A stretch of 64,000 nt of DNA from Pseudomonas sp. MM213 (GTDB lineage Bacteria; Pseudomonadota; Gammaproteobacteria; Pseudomonadales; Pseudomonadaceae): assembly GCF_020423045.1 (NCBI RefSeq), contig NZ_CP081943.1:4774001-4838000 (forward strand), read 5' to 3'. Positions within the stretch are counted from its first letter, which is position 1. The number at the start of each line of letters is the position of its first letter. Positions 36,032-44,009 of this stretch are shown here, piece by piece. The notes under the pieces are model-generated. The model did no database searches. It saw only the letters and a program-made list of their open reading frames with translations, and was not told the DNA's origin. The position numbers were made by a program, and so were the translations under genes.

Positions 36032-36232
36032 CTAGCACTGGTAGCGATCTTTAATGACTCTGTCGAAATACGACCCTTTGGAGCCTGCCGCCATCAAACC
36101 CTGATGTACGTCTGATGGCACGCGGCAGAAGTCGTATGTGCGCCCTTGTTTGAACGTGATTTTCATCCGGCCTGTGGTGGCGTCGTAGCCCACAGCCGTG
36201 ATTGCCGACGAGATCACACGAACCATATCCAT
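36032..36232 (-). CDS. KTSC-domain protein
   Basis: A 66-residue protein made of a single KTSC domain: VISSAITAVGYDATTGRMKI, then YDFCRVPSDVH and GSYFDRVIKDRY. The domain is named from lysyl-tRNA synthetase C-termini and is common as a free protein in phages and mobile elements. AGGGA lies 8 bp before the ATG at 36232; a 9-residue longer frame exists. First gene inside the element from the left. Confidence 0.85.
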   Translation of the reverse strand: MDMVRVISSAITAVGYDATTGRMKITFKQGRTYDFCRVPSDVHQGLMAAGSKGSYFDRVIKDRYQC

Positions 36233-36363
36233 AGCGCTTTCCCTAACACTGACTGGCAACCGACCTGGTAGCTTGGCTTTTGATACTAGCCGATGACCGG
36301 CAGCTCGGCGCCGTGCTGTTGGCGAAAGCGTAAAGTCCTGTCACCGAACCCGGAAAACTGCCG

Positions 36364-36413
36364 GGGACCCTGAGGCTTTTCTCACGGTACGGGGTCGGAA
36401 ACCCGCGGGATCT
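36364..36413 (+). repeat. 50-bp inverted repeat, left arm
   Basis: Matches the reverse complement of 36605-36654 at 41 of 50 positions without gaps, including 21 consecutive bases centred on GTACGGGGTCGGAAACCC. The arms enclose 191 bp holding the GTGAACAG iterons. Confidence 0.8.
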
Positions 36414-36545
36414 GGTTAGCAGCAGGCGCACCAGCTTACTGAAATTTCAGCGTTGAAATTGAAAAGGATCTTGAAGAAAAAAGGGCATCGTTACTGTATC
36501 GGTAAAGGTAGCCTGAGACCGGCTGTTTTCTAGGGCAAATGCACA

Positions 36546-36580
36546 GGTGAACAGCAGTTCACCGGGTTCACCTGTTCACT
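36546..36580. other. P4-like iterons (GTGAACAG), candidate replication origin/crr
   Basis: GGTGAACAG occurs once on the plus strand and GTTCACC / CTGTTCAC occur three times as reverse copies within 35 bp. Phage P4 alpha protein binds GGTGAACAG-type iterons in ori and crr, and this element encodes a primase-helicase. Origin function is inferred. Confidence 0.55.
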
Positions 36581-36604
36581 AAGCTGGGAGTTCTCGCGCT
36601 AACA

Positions 36605-36654
36605 AGATCCGGCGGGTTTCCGACCCCGTACCCACCGTAGACCCCCAGGGTCCC
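36605..36654 (-). repeat. 50-bp inverted repeat, right arm
   Basis: Partner of 36364-36413. Together with the iterons between them they make a structured intergenic block in which no convincing gene is found (36233-37176). Confidence 0.8.
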
Positions 36655-36831
36655 AGGCGATGTCGGTGCCCCGGTCGATGCATCTCATCTGTTCGTTGTT
36701 GGCAGACGGCACCTCCCTAGGGTCCTGGAGTTCTGCGACCCAGCGTTCGAATTCTGCATTAGTCGATACCAAGCCAGTATTGCTTTCGCTGGCGGTGCTA
36801 TCACCTATGGGGTGTGGGGCCTCGAAAAAAC

Positions 36832-36953
36832 GTGTTACAGGTGTTGCGGGTGTGACAGTTGATACTAACTAATTGAATTTATTGTATTTTGTTGGTGTTA
36901 CACACCGTTCATCTTTCACGTGCATTGGGTGTTACAAGCCAAATAGGTGTTAC
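36832..36953 (+). repeat. GTGTTAC iterons with AT-rich spacer (left set)
   Basis: Perfect GTGTTAC at 36832, 36895, 36929 and 36947, plus degenerate copies (GTGTTGC, GTGTGAC). An AT-rich stretch (36865-36893) lies between them. The same motif occurs in reverse orientation near the other end of the element (51289-51392). Confidence 0.6.
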
Positions 36954-37176
36954 AGCAGCGTTTACAAATTTGGGTAAATCGTAGGCCGCAACCGGGCCAG
37001 CAACGGACATACGCCAACGCCTACTTTCGGTCAAAAGGGCCTCTCAATTCGGTGAACAGCTCAGTGAGAGTTGTATTGCAGGGCCAGTGCGAACGGGCTC
37101 GTCACGTGATCATTTTCTGAGGCCGCTGTACTGACGCGACTATGGCAAAATTGCCCGACCAAAAAAGGAACTACAG

Positions 37177-38265
37177 ATGACTCAAGACGCAAAGGAAGCC
37201 CTACACCTCATCAATTTGATTCTGGCGATTTCACCTATTGCCTGTATCTTGCTAATTTTTGCCTGCGCCAGCGGGATTTCAACGGATAAACACGCCACCT
37301 TCTATAACTTTGCCTATCACCTAGATCCGCGCCGAGGGCTCGCCTCTCAATGGCCGTTGCGCTTTTGGCTGATCACGATCCTCGTGTATTTCCTGGCTGC
37401 GGGTTATTTGTGTTGGGTGCCGTACACGTTGTCGTTTACACCGGAAGGATTCGATACATTCATCGATATCAGCAAGTTTCCTCTCGCATTGCTTTCGTTG
37501 ACGATTCCCGTCGGCGTTTTCATCAGCAGGTTGCACAGTACCCAGCAGACGGCGGCGCAGATAGAGGCGACCGACATGAAGAACCGACTGGATGCCTTTC
37601 ATGCACAGCGTAAAGGAATAGTTGAGTACATTGCATCGCTTGGGACGATCGAACTGGCGCATCAAGTGTCGCTGAAGATCCAGATAAACCAAGCATTCCA
37701 TTCTGTGGTTTTTTGTAACTCAACCCACGAAACAGGTGCGCTGGAAGCAGATGAGCGGGTGATGAGGCAGGTTATGTGGCAGGTAGAGTCGATACTGGAT
37801 GACTTGGCGCGGCTCATACCAACCTTCGAGCCTTTGAAAGACCGTACCTCCAGGAAGCCCAGGTCAAATGCAAGCGGAACCTATCTTGACCTGGTGAAAT
37901 CGGTAAACGACCTATGCGCAAAACTGAGCGTTACCGACTATGTAATAGATCCGCAGAACAAACGAACGACGTTCAAGGCAATACTTCCGGGAGGGAAACG
38001 AGAGCAGCATGTCCGATTGGCAGGTAACTACCATGAGCTGATCGCTATTCTGAACTACTGCATCACGATCAGTTACTATGCAATGGTTTCTGAAAATCGT
38101 AGCTGGAGAGGTCTGGAGTGTCGACTACAGATGGAGCGGCTCAAGCAGGAACTGTACAAGCTGGGGCTTGAGACGTTGCATTACGACGATTCTATCAAGT
38201 TGTATTCGACCGAGACGATCATTTATCCCAAGCCGATACCCGAAGCGGTCAGCGAACCTTCGTAA
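37177..38265 (+). CDS. Membrane protein of unknown function, candidate defence cargo
   Basis: A 362-residue protein. Three hydrophobic helices lie at the N-terminus (LINLILAISPIACILLIFAC; FWLITILVYFLAAGYLCWV; FPLALLSLTIPVGVFI), followed by a cytosolic helical region (HSTQQTAAQIEATDMKN) and a soluble domain. The layout of membrane helices followed by a charged helix is like that of membrane effectors in phage-defence systems, but I do not recognise the family. It is the first gene of the AT-richer cargo and stands alone. Confidence 0.75.
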   Translation: MTQDAKEALHLINLILAISPIACILLIFACASGISTDKHATFYNFAYHLDPRRGLASQWPLRFWLITILVYFLAAGYLCWVPYTLSFTPEGFDTFIDISKFPLALLSLTIPVGVFISRLHSTQQTAAQIEATDMKNRLDAFHAQRKGIVEYIASLGTIELAHQVSLKIQINQAFHSVVFCNSTHETGALEADERVMRQVMWQVESILDDLARLIPTFEPLKDRTSRKPRSNASGTYLDLVKSVNDLCAKLSVTDYVIDPQNKRTTFKAILPGGKREQHVRLAGNYHELIAILNYCITISYYAMVSENRSWRGLECRLQMERLKQELYKLGLETLHYDDSIKLYSTETIIYPKPIPEAVSEPS

Positions 38266-38630
38266 TTTGGCTCTGCCCTCAAGGCCGTGATACGGGTGTA
38301 AGAAGCCTCGTCACAGGAAAAGCCCGCTCTTGTGCAAGCTCCGCCAATGGCCGCTACCGGCCAAAAGCGGCCTCTTGTGTGTGTCTGCAATGTTAGGGAG
38401 GACTCATTCTGTCTGCCGGTAGCAAGGCCGTGGAGTTCAACGCCGCTTCATATAGCGCGGTGCCAAATCTGCTTGATACGGCAAGCAGGATCAAAAAATG
38501 GCACTGCTTTTCGCTATTTAGCGGCGTTGTGTCAACATAGATCTTTGTGCCGCTGGCCTTTTGAACCTGCCAAGTGCCCGGCTCTATTTGCGATATGGAT
38601 TCACCCATGAAACTGTTCAAGGACGTCTCG
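38266..38630. other. Intergenic stretch with a GGCCGCT...AGCGGCC repeat
   Basis: No gene is supported here. A 24-bp element at 38349-38372 recurs in reverse orientation at 43687-43710 (22 of 24 identical), so the pair brackets the 38.6-43.6 kb cargo. The lipoprotein gene's AAGGA site closes the stretch. Confidence 0.5.
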
Positions 38631-39146
38631 ATGCGTATTGCCCCTTCCCTGTTTACGTTTGCCCTCGTCGCCAGCCTGCTCAATGGCTGTGCCTCGCCCT
38701 CGACACCACATAATAGTTATCTGAGCACCGGGCAAAGCGTGGTGTCCGACCGAGCGGATATGGACTTCAAAGATGGCAACGTCTATTTCAAAGCACTGGA
38801 CAACAAGTCTTCAGCCGATCAGTTCAGCGAAAGTCTGAACGCCTGTGTTCAATTTCAGGTCGCCGGTTACCAGCAGAATGGTCAAGGTGTGCAAGTCCTA
38901 CGCTCACTGGGCTACTCCGAAGCGAAAATCATCAATGACGGCAATCGTCTATGCATGGAAAGCAAAGGCTGGGCGCTCTACAAAGTTATTAACAGCCAAG
39001 TACAACGCGTTAACCAAAGGGAGGCGAGTTATGCCTCCATGTCCGAACCAGAGCTTAAAAGCGCCCGCGACCTTATCACCAGCCAACGTGCGTGGTACCT
39101 CAAATATGCGCCCCATGTTCTTGCTGTCGGTGATTTGGTGCAGTAA
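38631..39146 (+). CDS. Small lipoprotein of unknown function
   Basis: A 171-residue protein with a signal peptide and lipobox LLNGC (Cys20). The mature part is soluble and contains ACVQFQVAGYQQNGQGV and a helical C-terminus. AAGGA lies 7 bp before the ATG at 38631, favouring it over ATG codons further upstream. Family not recognised. Confidence 0.7.
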   Translation: MRIAPSLFTFALVASLLNGCASPSTPHNSYLSTGQSVVSDRADMDFKDGNVYFKALDNKSSADQFSESLNACVQFQVAGYQQNGQGVQVLRSLGYSEAKIINDGNRLCMESKGWALYKVINSQVQRVNQREASYASMSEPELKSARDLITSQRAWYLKYAPHVLAVGDLVQ

Positions 39147-39719
39147 TCAAGCCAAACGGTATGTCTTACTGACAATTTGAGCGCGAATCTGGAAGAATCG
39201 CCTTTGGTTTCCTGGACGCGCCACTCTGGGTCGACGTTGGTCATAGTGACAATTGACTCATAGAGAAAAAGTTCAGGTCGGATTCACCATTAATCGTCGA
39301 TTAATCATCAGTGTACAGCTGATTTTAAGGCACTCATGGTCGCGGATAAATCGGCGACTGGTGCTCTGCGTGATTCGCTCTCGCGCTATTCGAAAGATCA
39401 ATCGCAATCGGCTTTCTAGATACTATGACCGGCCGCTTAGGGTCGACTGTAGCCCTTCACGACAGGCAGAAATCGGCCAAAGGCAGACCTTCAGATGAGC
39501 CTAGGATCAGGAGTGATTAATATGATTGCTCCGATTTAAAAAGGCCTTGCGGGGCCTTTTTAATTAAGCAGTAGCGACTGTCTCGCGCCGTCGGTTCGCA
39601 GCAGCTATAACCAGACACGAATCAGTTTGCGGGCCTTTGTAAAATGGCTAATCATTGGCGCCAGTTTCTATCAGTCCACTTTTTCATCAATTTTTAGCCG
39701 AATGATCAGAGGTGACAGC
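39147..39719. other. Intergenic stretch with terminator
   Basis: No credible gene: an open frame at 39253-39498 lacks a ribosome site and protein-like composition. A strong 11-bp stem (TTAAAAAGGCC / GGCCTTTTTAA) at 39536-39563 is a bidirectional terminator. Confidence 0.5.
39536..39563. terminator. Bidirectional terminator
   Basis: A perfect 11-bp stem with 6-base loop and A/T runs, between the lipoprotein gene and the HEPN-like gene. Confidence 0.75.
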
Positions 39720-40925
39720 GTGGCTGACGACACTGCAGAAAAACCAGAAGGACTTTCGCTCCCCTTACCACCCTACGCAGGTATGGTCGAGAATATTGGC
39801 GAGCCCTACCGCTTCATGAACGTCGAAGGCTTTTCGGGAGTAGCTTTAGAATCAGTTCAGGAAGGCGAGCCAGTTAAAATCTACACTGCACTCGCTCTGA
39901 CCTCAGATGAGCCGATATTCCACAAGATTGGGGATAACCTTCAGAGAACAATCAACCACATGGCCAACCAGGCAGGTACGGCCGTCAACCTTCAGAAAGC
40001 GAGCGTAACGCTGCTAGTGATGCACCCAGATAACACCGCAGAGCTTTGGTTGGATACCGCAGCCGTATCAATGTTGATAATGGTCAAGCGCGACCTCAAA
40101 GCTGGCACTGTTGTTTTTGAGCATGACATAGCGGACATCATTGGCATGAGCTTTCCACGTGTGGACATTGGTTCGAAAGACAAGGTGCTTTGTATCTTCA
40201 GGGAGGGTTGGAGGTTCGGAATGGCATTTGACTTTAATCATGGGGAAAATTTAGACGTCAAAGCATTCGAACGGATACTGGGCACCCTTGTACGGGATCT
40301 GCGTTACCGGCACTTGTACGATGCTCTCGGAAACGCAGTGCTTTTCGCTCGACTGATATCTATAGGGTGGTTCCCATTCGTGGAGATCATTCAAGAAGTC
40401 AAAGACCTCTTGGAGCACTTGGAAGCAGACTTTGATATTGCGGAACTGGAGCAAAAAATTCTAAACAGCTTCGACGAACCTCGAATGCAGACGCTGCTCA
40501 ATCGATGGGCTGCAAAACCGCACCTTGCAACCAGGATGGCTTTGCTTCAGGCCGCCGTTGGTGCATTTAACAGAAAAGAGCCAGTTGCCGTCATCAAGAT
40601 ATTGCTGACCGAGATTGAAGGTGCTCTTAACGATGCTCACCGTGCAGCGAACGGAGGTAAGGGTGCGAAACTCAAAGGGTTGCTGAAGTTTGCAATGGAT
40701 TCAGCCGAAGGGAAAACCGGCGGCACACAAACACTGATGTTTTCTAAAGCCTTCGCTGACTATCTTGCCCAGCAAACTTTCGCCAACTTTGACCCGGAGT
40801 CCAACACCGGGACGGCAAGCTCAAGACATGCCGTAGGACACGGTGCGGCACCTCAAGATACCTATACAATGACCCGAGCCCTTCAGGTAATACTTACTCT
40901 CGATCAGCTTGCTTTCTATACCTGA
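39720..40925 (+). CDS. Unknown protein with C-terminal HEPN-like RHxxxHG motif
   Basis: About 401 residues, soluble. I do not recognise the N-terminal part. Near the C-terminus SSRHAVGHGAA followed by TMTRALQVILTLDQLAFY has the R-x4-H arrangement and surrounding helix pattern of abortive-infection HEPN-type domains. AGAGGTG lies 5 bp before the GTG at 39720; an ATG at 39702 and a TTG at 39627 are longer options. Flanked by terminator and AT-rich genes, it looks like defence cargo. The HEPN link is motif-level only. Confidence 0.65.
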   Translation: MADDTAEKPEGLSLPLPPYAGMVENIGEPYRFMNVEGFSGVALESVQEGEPVKIYTALALTSDEPIFHKIGDNLQRTINHMANQAGTAVNLQKASVTLLVMHPDNTAELWLDTAAVSMLIMVKRDLKAGTVVFEHDIADIIGMSFPRVDIGSKDKVLCIFREGWRFGMAFDFNHGENLDVKAFERILGTLVRDLRYRHLYDALGNAVLFARLISIGWFPFVEIIQEVKDLLEHLEADFDIAELEQKILNSFDEPRMQTLLNRWAAKPHLATRMALLQAAVGAFNRKEPVAVIKILLTEIEGALNDAHRAANGGKGAKLKGLLKFAMDSAEGKTGGTQTLMFSKAFADYLAQQTFANFDPESNTGTASSRHAVGHGAAPQDTYTMTRALQVILTLDQLAFYT

Positions 40926-41081
40926 TGTAGGGGGGCACATTCTGCTGGATTGGGAGCATTCTACATGTTCGCTCTGGGCCACACGGACGCTCAAACCAAG
41001 GGTGGGTCAAAGTCTATTGTTGCCTATTATAGTTATATGCAATTTTACTAAAGATAATTATGTTATTTTTGAGGGCGCAGG

Positions 41082-41756
41082 ATGGTTTCTATCGATAAGT
41101 ATCACGGGATGAGATGGGTTTCGTCATCTTCGGAGGTTCTAGAGTTTGATGGCGTTATTTCTCCTGAGTTATATTTAAAGTTTGCCAAGCGTGACTTCAG
41201 AGAAGACGATGGTTTACGTAGCTTGGCAAATGCTGTGTCTAACGCTAAAAGATCTTTGCATCTACAATCCGAACTATTGTCGGATGCTCTCGGAATTAAG
41301 TTAATCATGCCGCGGGGGCAGATTTCCTTTCCTAAAAGAATTGGTTTTCTTAGAGATTGCGGTGTGGTAGGTGGGGCGATACTAAATAAGCTTAATAGCA
41401 TTAGAAATACCGTTGAGCATGATTACATAGTGCCTGATGCGGTTGTTGTACAGGACTTCATTGATGTAGTTGAGCTATTTGTCGCTGCGTCGGAAAGACT
41501 AGTAAGAAGCTTTCCGTCTATGGCAGATGTTCAATATGAATGCTGTTTGGATGATGCGCCAGTGGTGGGCACAGTTATATTTCCTCCCGGCGAAGGAAAA
41601 ATATACTTGTACTCTCACCAAACCAACAAAGTGATAAGGGAAGAACTTCGAACCATGGATGTTGATGAATGGCAAAAAAAACACTCGATCAAAATTTCGC
41701 CGCAGAACCATGAATATTATGGTTGGGTTAAGTGGCTGATTGGAGCGCACATCTGA
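41082..41756 (+). CDS. HEPN-like protein, candidate RNase effector
   Basis: A 224-residue protein, strongly AT-rich gene. Helical segments LRSLANAVSNAKRSLHLQSELLS and ILNKLNSIRNTVEHDYIVP carry the HEPN motif R-N-T-V-E-H (R-x4-H). Many HEPN proteins are ribonucleases in toxin or defence modules. The C-terminal half (VVGTVIFPPGEGKIYLYSHQ) is a separate beta-rich part. It heads a cluster with a nucleotidyltransferase-fold gene and a DUF262 gene. Exact family not identified. Confidence 0.7.
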   Translation: MVSIDKYHGMRWVSSSSEVLEFDGVISPELYLKFAKRDFREDDGLRSLANAVSNAKRSLHLQSELLSDALGIKLIMPRGQISFPKRIGFLRDCGVVGGAILNKLNSIRNTVEHDYIVPDAVVVQDFIDVVELFVAASERLVRSFPSMADVQYECCLDDAPVVGTVIFPPGEGKIYLYSHQTNKVIREELRTMDVDEWQKKHSIKISPQNHEYYGWVKWLIGAHI

Positions 41757-41929
41757 TTGAATATCATCGGCTTTACTCGCGTGCCATTTTCTGCCAGAAA
41801 CTTGATTTTTCCCTTGCTTCTGAAGCATGTTGCGGTGTAAAAGATCCTGATCTTTATCATGATATTAATTTAACCTTTACTGTCCTGATAAAGGAAGGCC
41901 TAGGATCAGTTTTGTGTAAGAAGGAGTGA
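41732..41929 (+). CDS. Possible small protein overlapping the HEPN gene end
   Basis: A 65-residue frame starting with GTG and overlapping the HEPN gene by 25 bp. It ends 3 bp before the next gene's TTG start. The composition (CCGVKDPDLYHDINLTFTVL) looks protein-like. There is no good ribosome site, so it may be translated by coupling or may not be a gene. Confidence 0.35.
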   Translation: MADWSAHLIEYHRLYSRAIFCQKLDFSLASEACCGVKDPDLYHDINLTFTVLIKEGLGSVLCKKE

Positions 41930-41932
41930 AGG

Positions 41933-42517
41933 TTGAAGCATATCGAAGCAATCGAACGCTCGCTCCGAGAAAGTGTTCCTTCCAATCTCATTGCGAGAAA
42001 AATTTTTCTAAGCTACCCGACTGCAGTGTTTCTAAATGGTGAGGATTTAGAGTTCGAAATTCTTAACAAGGTTAAAATATTTTTCGACATACCGTTCTCG
42101 TCCATAAAAATTGTCGGCTCGTCTAAGACCCAGAAAAGTTTACATAAAGAGAATACCTTTACACCACAAGTCTCTGATCTCGATGTGGCGATCATCGACC
42201 CCTCACTATTTCTTAAATACGTTGAGATATCTTACAAAGCAACCAATGGATATTCTGACCTGACCAAGTTCAGAAGAATAGGTGGGAGGGCCGTATATAA
42301 TGATTTCTTTAAATATATAACGAAAGGAATTTTTCGGCCTGACCTAATGCCTCGATGTAATGAAGCAACCAGTTGGAAGCAATTTTTTGCTCGCATTAGC
42401 GTGGATCACAATAATATTTTCAAGTCTATAAATGCAGGAATCTATGCTTCTGAGTACATCTTCGAAGCGAAACACTCCCAGCTAATTGAAAATTATAAGA
42501 TATCAAAAGGAATTTAA
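41933..42517 (+). CDS. Nucleotidyltransferase-fold protein
   Basis: A 194-residue protein with the polymerase-beta-type nucleotidyltransferase signature: IKIVGSS, then VSDLDVAIID with the D-x-D metal ligands. The spacing between GS and DLD is longer than in minimal MNT antitoxins. The TTG start is preceded by AAGGAG. It lies between a HEPN gene and a DUF262 gene, one base before the latter, so a HEPN-MNT-like or signalling defence module is possible. Nucleotide specificity unknown. Confidence 0.7.
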   Translation: MKHIEAIERSLRESVPSNLIARKIFLSYPTAVFLNGEDLEFEILNKVKIFFDIPFSSIKIVGSSKTQKSLHKENTFTPQVSDLDVAIIDPSLFLKYVEISYKATNGYSDLTKFRRIGGRAVYNDFFKYITKGIFRPDLMPRCNEATSWKQFFARISVDHNNIFKSINAGIYASEYIFEAKHSQLIENYKISKGI

Positions 42518-42518
42518 A

Positions 42519-43586
42519 ATGATCGAATACAGAATACGGTCGATTTCCTTGCTGACGCTAGTTAATGAAGTGAAAGCAAAGCGATTAATACCTGATGCGT
42601 ATTTCCAACGCAATCTCGTGTGGCGAGAAGTGCATAAAAAAGACTTCATAAAAACAATTTTACTCGGGTTACCTTTCCCGCAGATTTTTATTTCCAAAGG
42701 GAAGGTCGATGTTGATAACATGCAAGCTATAGCATGTATTGTTGACGGTCAACAACGTACCAATGCAATAATAGAATACATCGACGGTGTCTTCGATGTA
42801 GAAGGAGTATGTTATCAAGATCTCGCAAATGAAGAGAAGTCTGAATTTTTAAAGTATGATATTGCTGTTATTGAGCTTGATCTCGAAAATGACAATCCGA
42901 AGATTATCGAGATATTTCAACGAATAAATAGAACGTCAAACTCACTGACCACCATTGAGAAGGCAGCGACCCAGTATGCCTCTTCAGAGTACATGTGCGT
43001 GGCGAAACTGATGACTGATGAACTTTATTTCCCAGAATCAGCAGAGTCAGAACTGCATATTGATCCGAACGTGCCGGACGAATTCATAGAGTGGGCAAAA
43101 ACACAGAAAGTTTTAAAAATTCAGAAACTAATGTTAGATAAGGGAATTTTTACTCCTAGGGAGCTTTCTAGAAAAGTTCACTTGATGCATGTCCTTAATA
43201 TAATGTCTACGGTGCTTATTGGATATTTCAATCGGAATGAAAAAACCAATGACATGCTCGATGATTACTCGTTAGAATTTGATGAAAAAGATTCGATTGT
43301 AAAGTCGATGAATAAAGCTGCGGAGGTAATCCTGAGCATCAAGTGGGGTGGGAAATCTTACTGGCTTAATAAGGCAAATATTTTTACACTAATGGTCAGC
43401 CTCTGCAATGCAATCGACACCGGAATGAAAATATCCTCTACAAAACTACTAGGCAATTTAAGATCTTTTGAGGAAGAGCTTCCCGAAGATTACAAGCTTG
43501 CTGCGACGGAAGCGGTTAACAGTACTAGAGCCAGAATTCTAAGAGCAAATTATCTTGATGTAGTAATATCCGACTCAATAGTTTGA
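42519..43586 (+). CDS. DUF262-domain protein
   Basis: A 355-residue protein. The N-terminal DUF262 (ParB/Srx-like) fold is clear: VKAKRLIPDAYFQRNLVWRE, then LLGLPFPQIFISKG and ACIVDGQQRTNAIIEYIDG with the invariant DGQQR. DUF262 forms the nucleotide-dependent part of GmrS-type type IV restriction enzymes, but no GmrD (DUF1524 HNH) domain is fused or adjacent here. The C-terminal half is helical. One base follows the preceding stop, so the pair is an operon. AAAGGAA precedes the ATG. Confidence 0.85.
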   Translation: MIEYRIRSISLLTLVNEVKAKRLIPDAYFQRNLVWREVHKKDFIKTILLGLPFPQIFISKGKVDVDNMQAIACIVDGQQRTNAIIEYIDGVFDVEGVCYQDLANEEKSEFLKYDIAVIELDLENDNPKIIEIFQRINRTSNSLTTIEKAATQYASSEYMCVAKLMTDELYFPESAESELHIDPNVPDEFIEWAKTQKVLKIQKLMLDKGIFTPRELSRKVHLMHVLNIMSTVLIGYFNRNEKTNDMLDDYSLEFDEKDSIVKSMNKAAEVILSIKWGGKSYWLNKANIFTLMVSLCNAIDTGMKISSTKLLGNLRSFEEELPEDYKLAATEAVNSTRARILRANYLDVVISDSIV

Positions 43587-43686
43587 CCCGAAAAGAATTC
43601 ATTTCTTGAATTTGCGAGCGTAGAGAGATGGTAGTTTTATTACCAGCTCTCTTCTGAAATGCTAGCTATTCGAAGCTCATCTGACT

Positions 43687-43710
43687 GGCTGCTTTTGGCC
43701 GGAAGCGGCC
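43687..43710 (-). repeat. Reverse copy of the 24-bp GGCCGCT element
   Basis: Inverted partner of 38349-38372. Similar sequences are frequent between Pseudomonas genes, so the bracketing of cargo may be coincidental. Confidence 0.45.
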
Positions 43711-43760
43711 CGCCGAATTTGAATACAACGGAAGCCTTCGCAAGCTTCCGCTTATCTTCA

Positions 43761-43946
43761 TCACCGTTTTTTCAGCTTATGCTCGATCAGTCCCATTTCT
43801 GCCTTGATCGCTGTGATGGTGAGCTTCTGTATCGCTGTGCTTTTTCCGAATCTAGTATCCACGATCTTGAGTAGGGCGGTCAGGTGGGCTTTTCTCGCTT
43901 GAAGCATTTCGAATGTGGATGAGCTGTTTTGTGTCGTTGCGTTCAT
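43761..43946 (-). CDS. Small helical protein of unknown function
   Basis: A 61-residue basic helical protein (TFEMLQARKAHLTALLKIV). AAGGA lies 8 bp before the ATG. It is the last gene of the minus-strand replication half, separated from the coiled-coil gene by a hairpin. Confidence 0.6.
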   Translation of the reverse strand: MNATTQNSSSTFEMLQARKAHLTALLKIVDTRFGKSTAIQKLTITAIKAEMGLIEHKLKKR

Positions 43947-43969
43947 GGCTTCGATCCTTGGGGTTAATT

Positions 43970-43995
43970 AAACAGCCCGCGAAAGCAGGCTGTTT
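43970..43995 (-). terminator. Hairpin after the coiled-coil gene
   Basis: AAACAGCC and GGCTGTTT arms with a 10-base loop, 15 bp after the stop at 44010; only a short T run follows. Confidence 0.5.
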
Positions 43996-44009
43996 CAGGG
44001 AGTCGGCAG

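Noticed and set aside
36262..38265. Retron (reverse transcriptase plus membrane effector)
   Set aside because: The structured intergenic block and the following membrane protein suggested it, but no reverse transcriptase frame or YxDD motif is present.
39253..39498. 81-residue open frame in the cargo gap
   Set aside because: No ribosome site, no protein-like pattern, and it is followed by unrelated repeats and a terminator.
42519..43586. Complete GmrSD type IV restriction system
   Set aside because: The DUF262 part is present, but no DUF1524/HNH nuclease domain is fused or encoded next to it.
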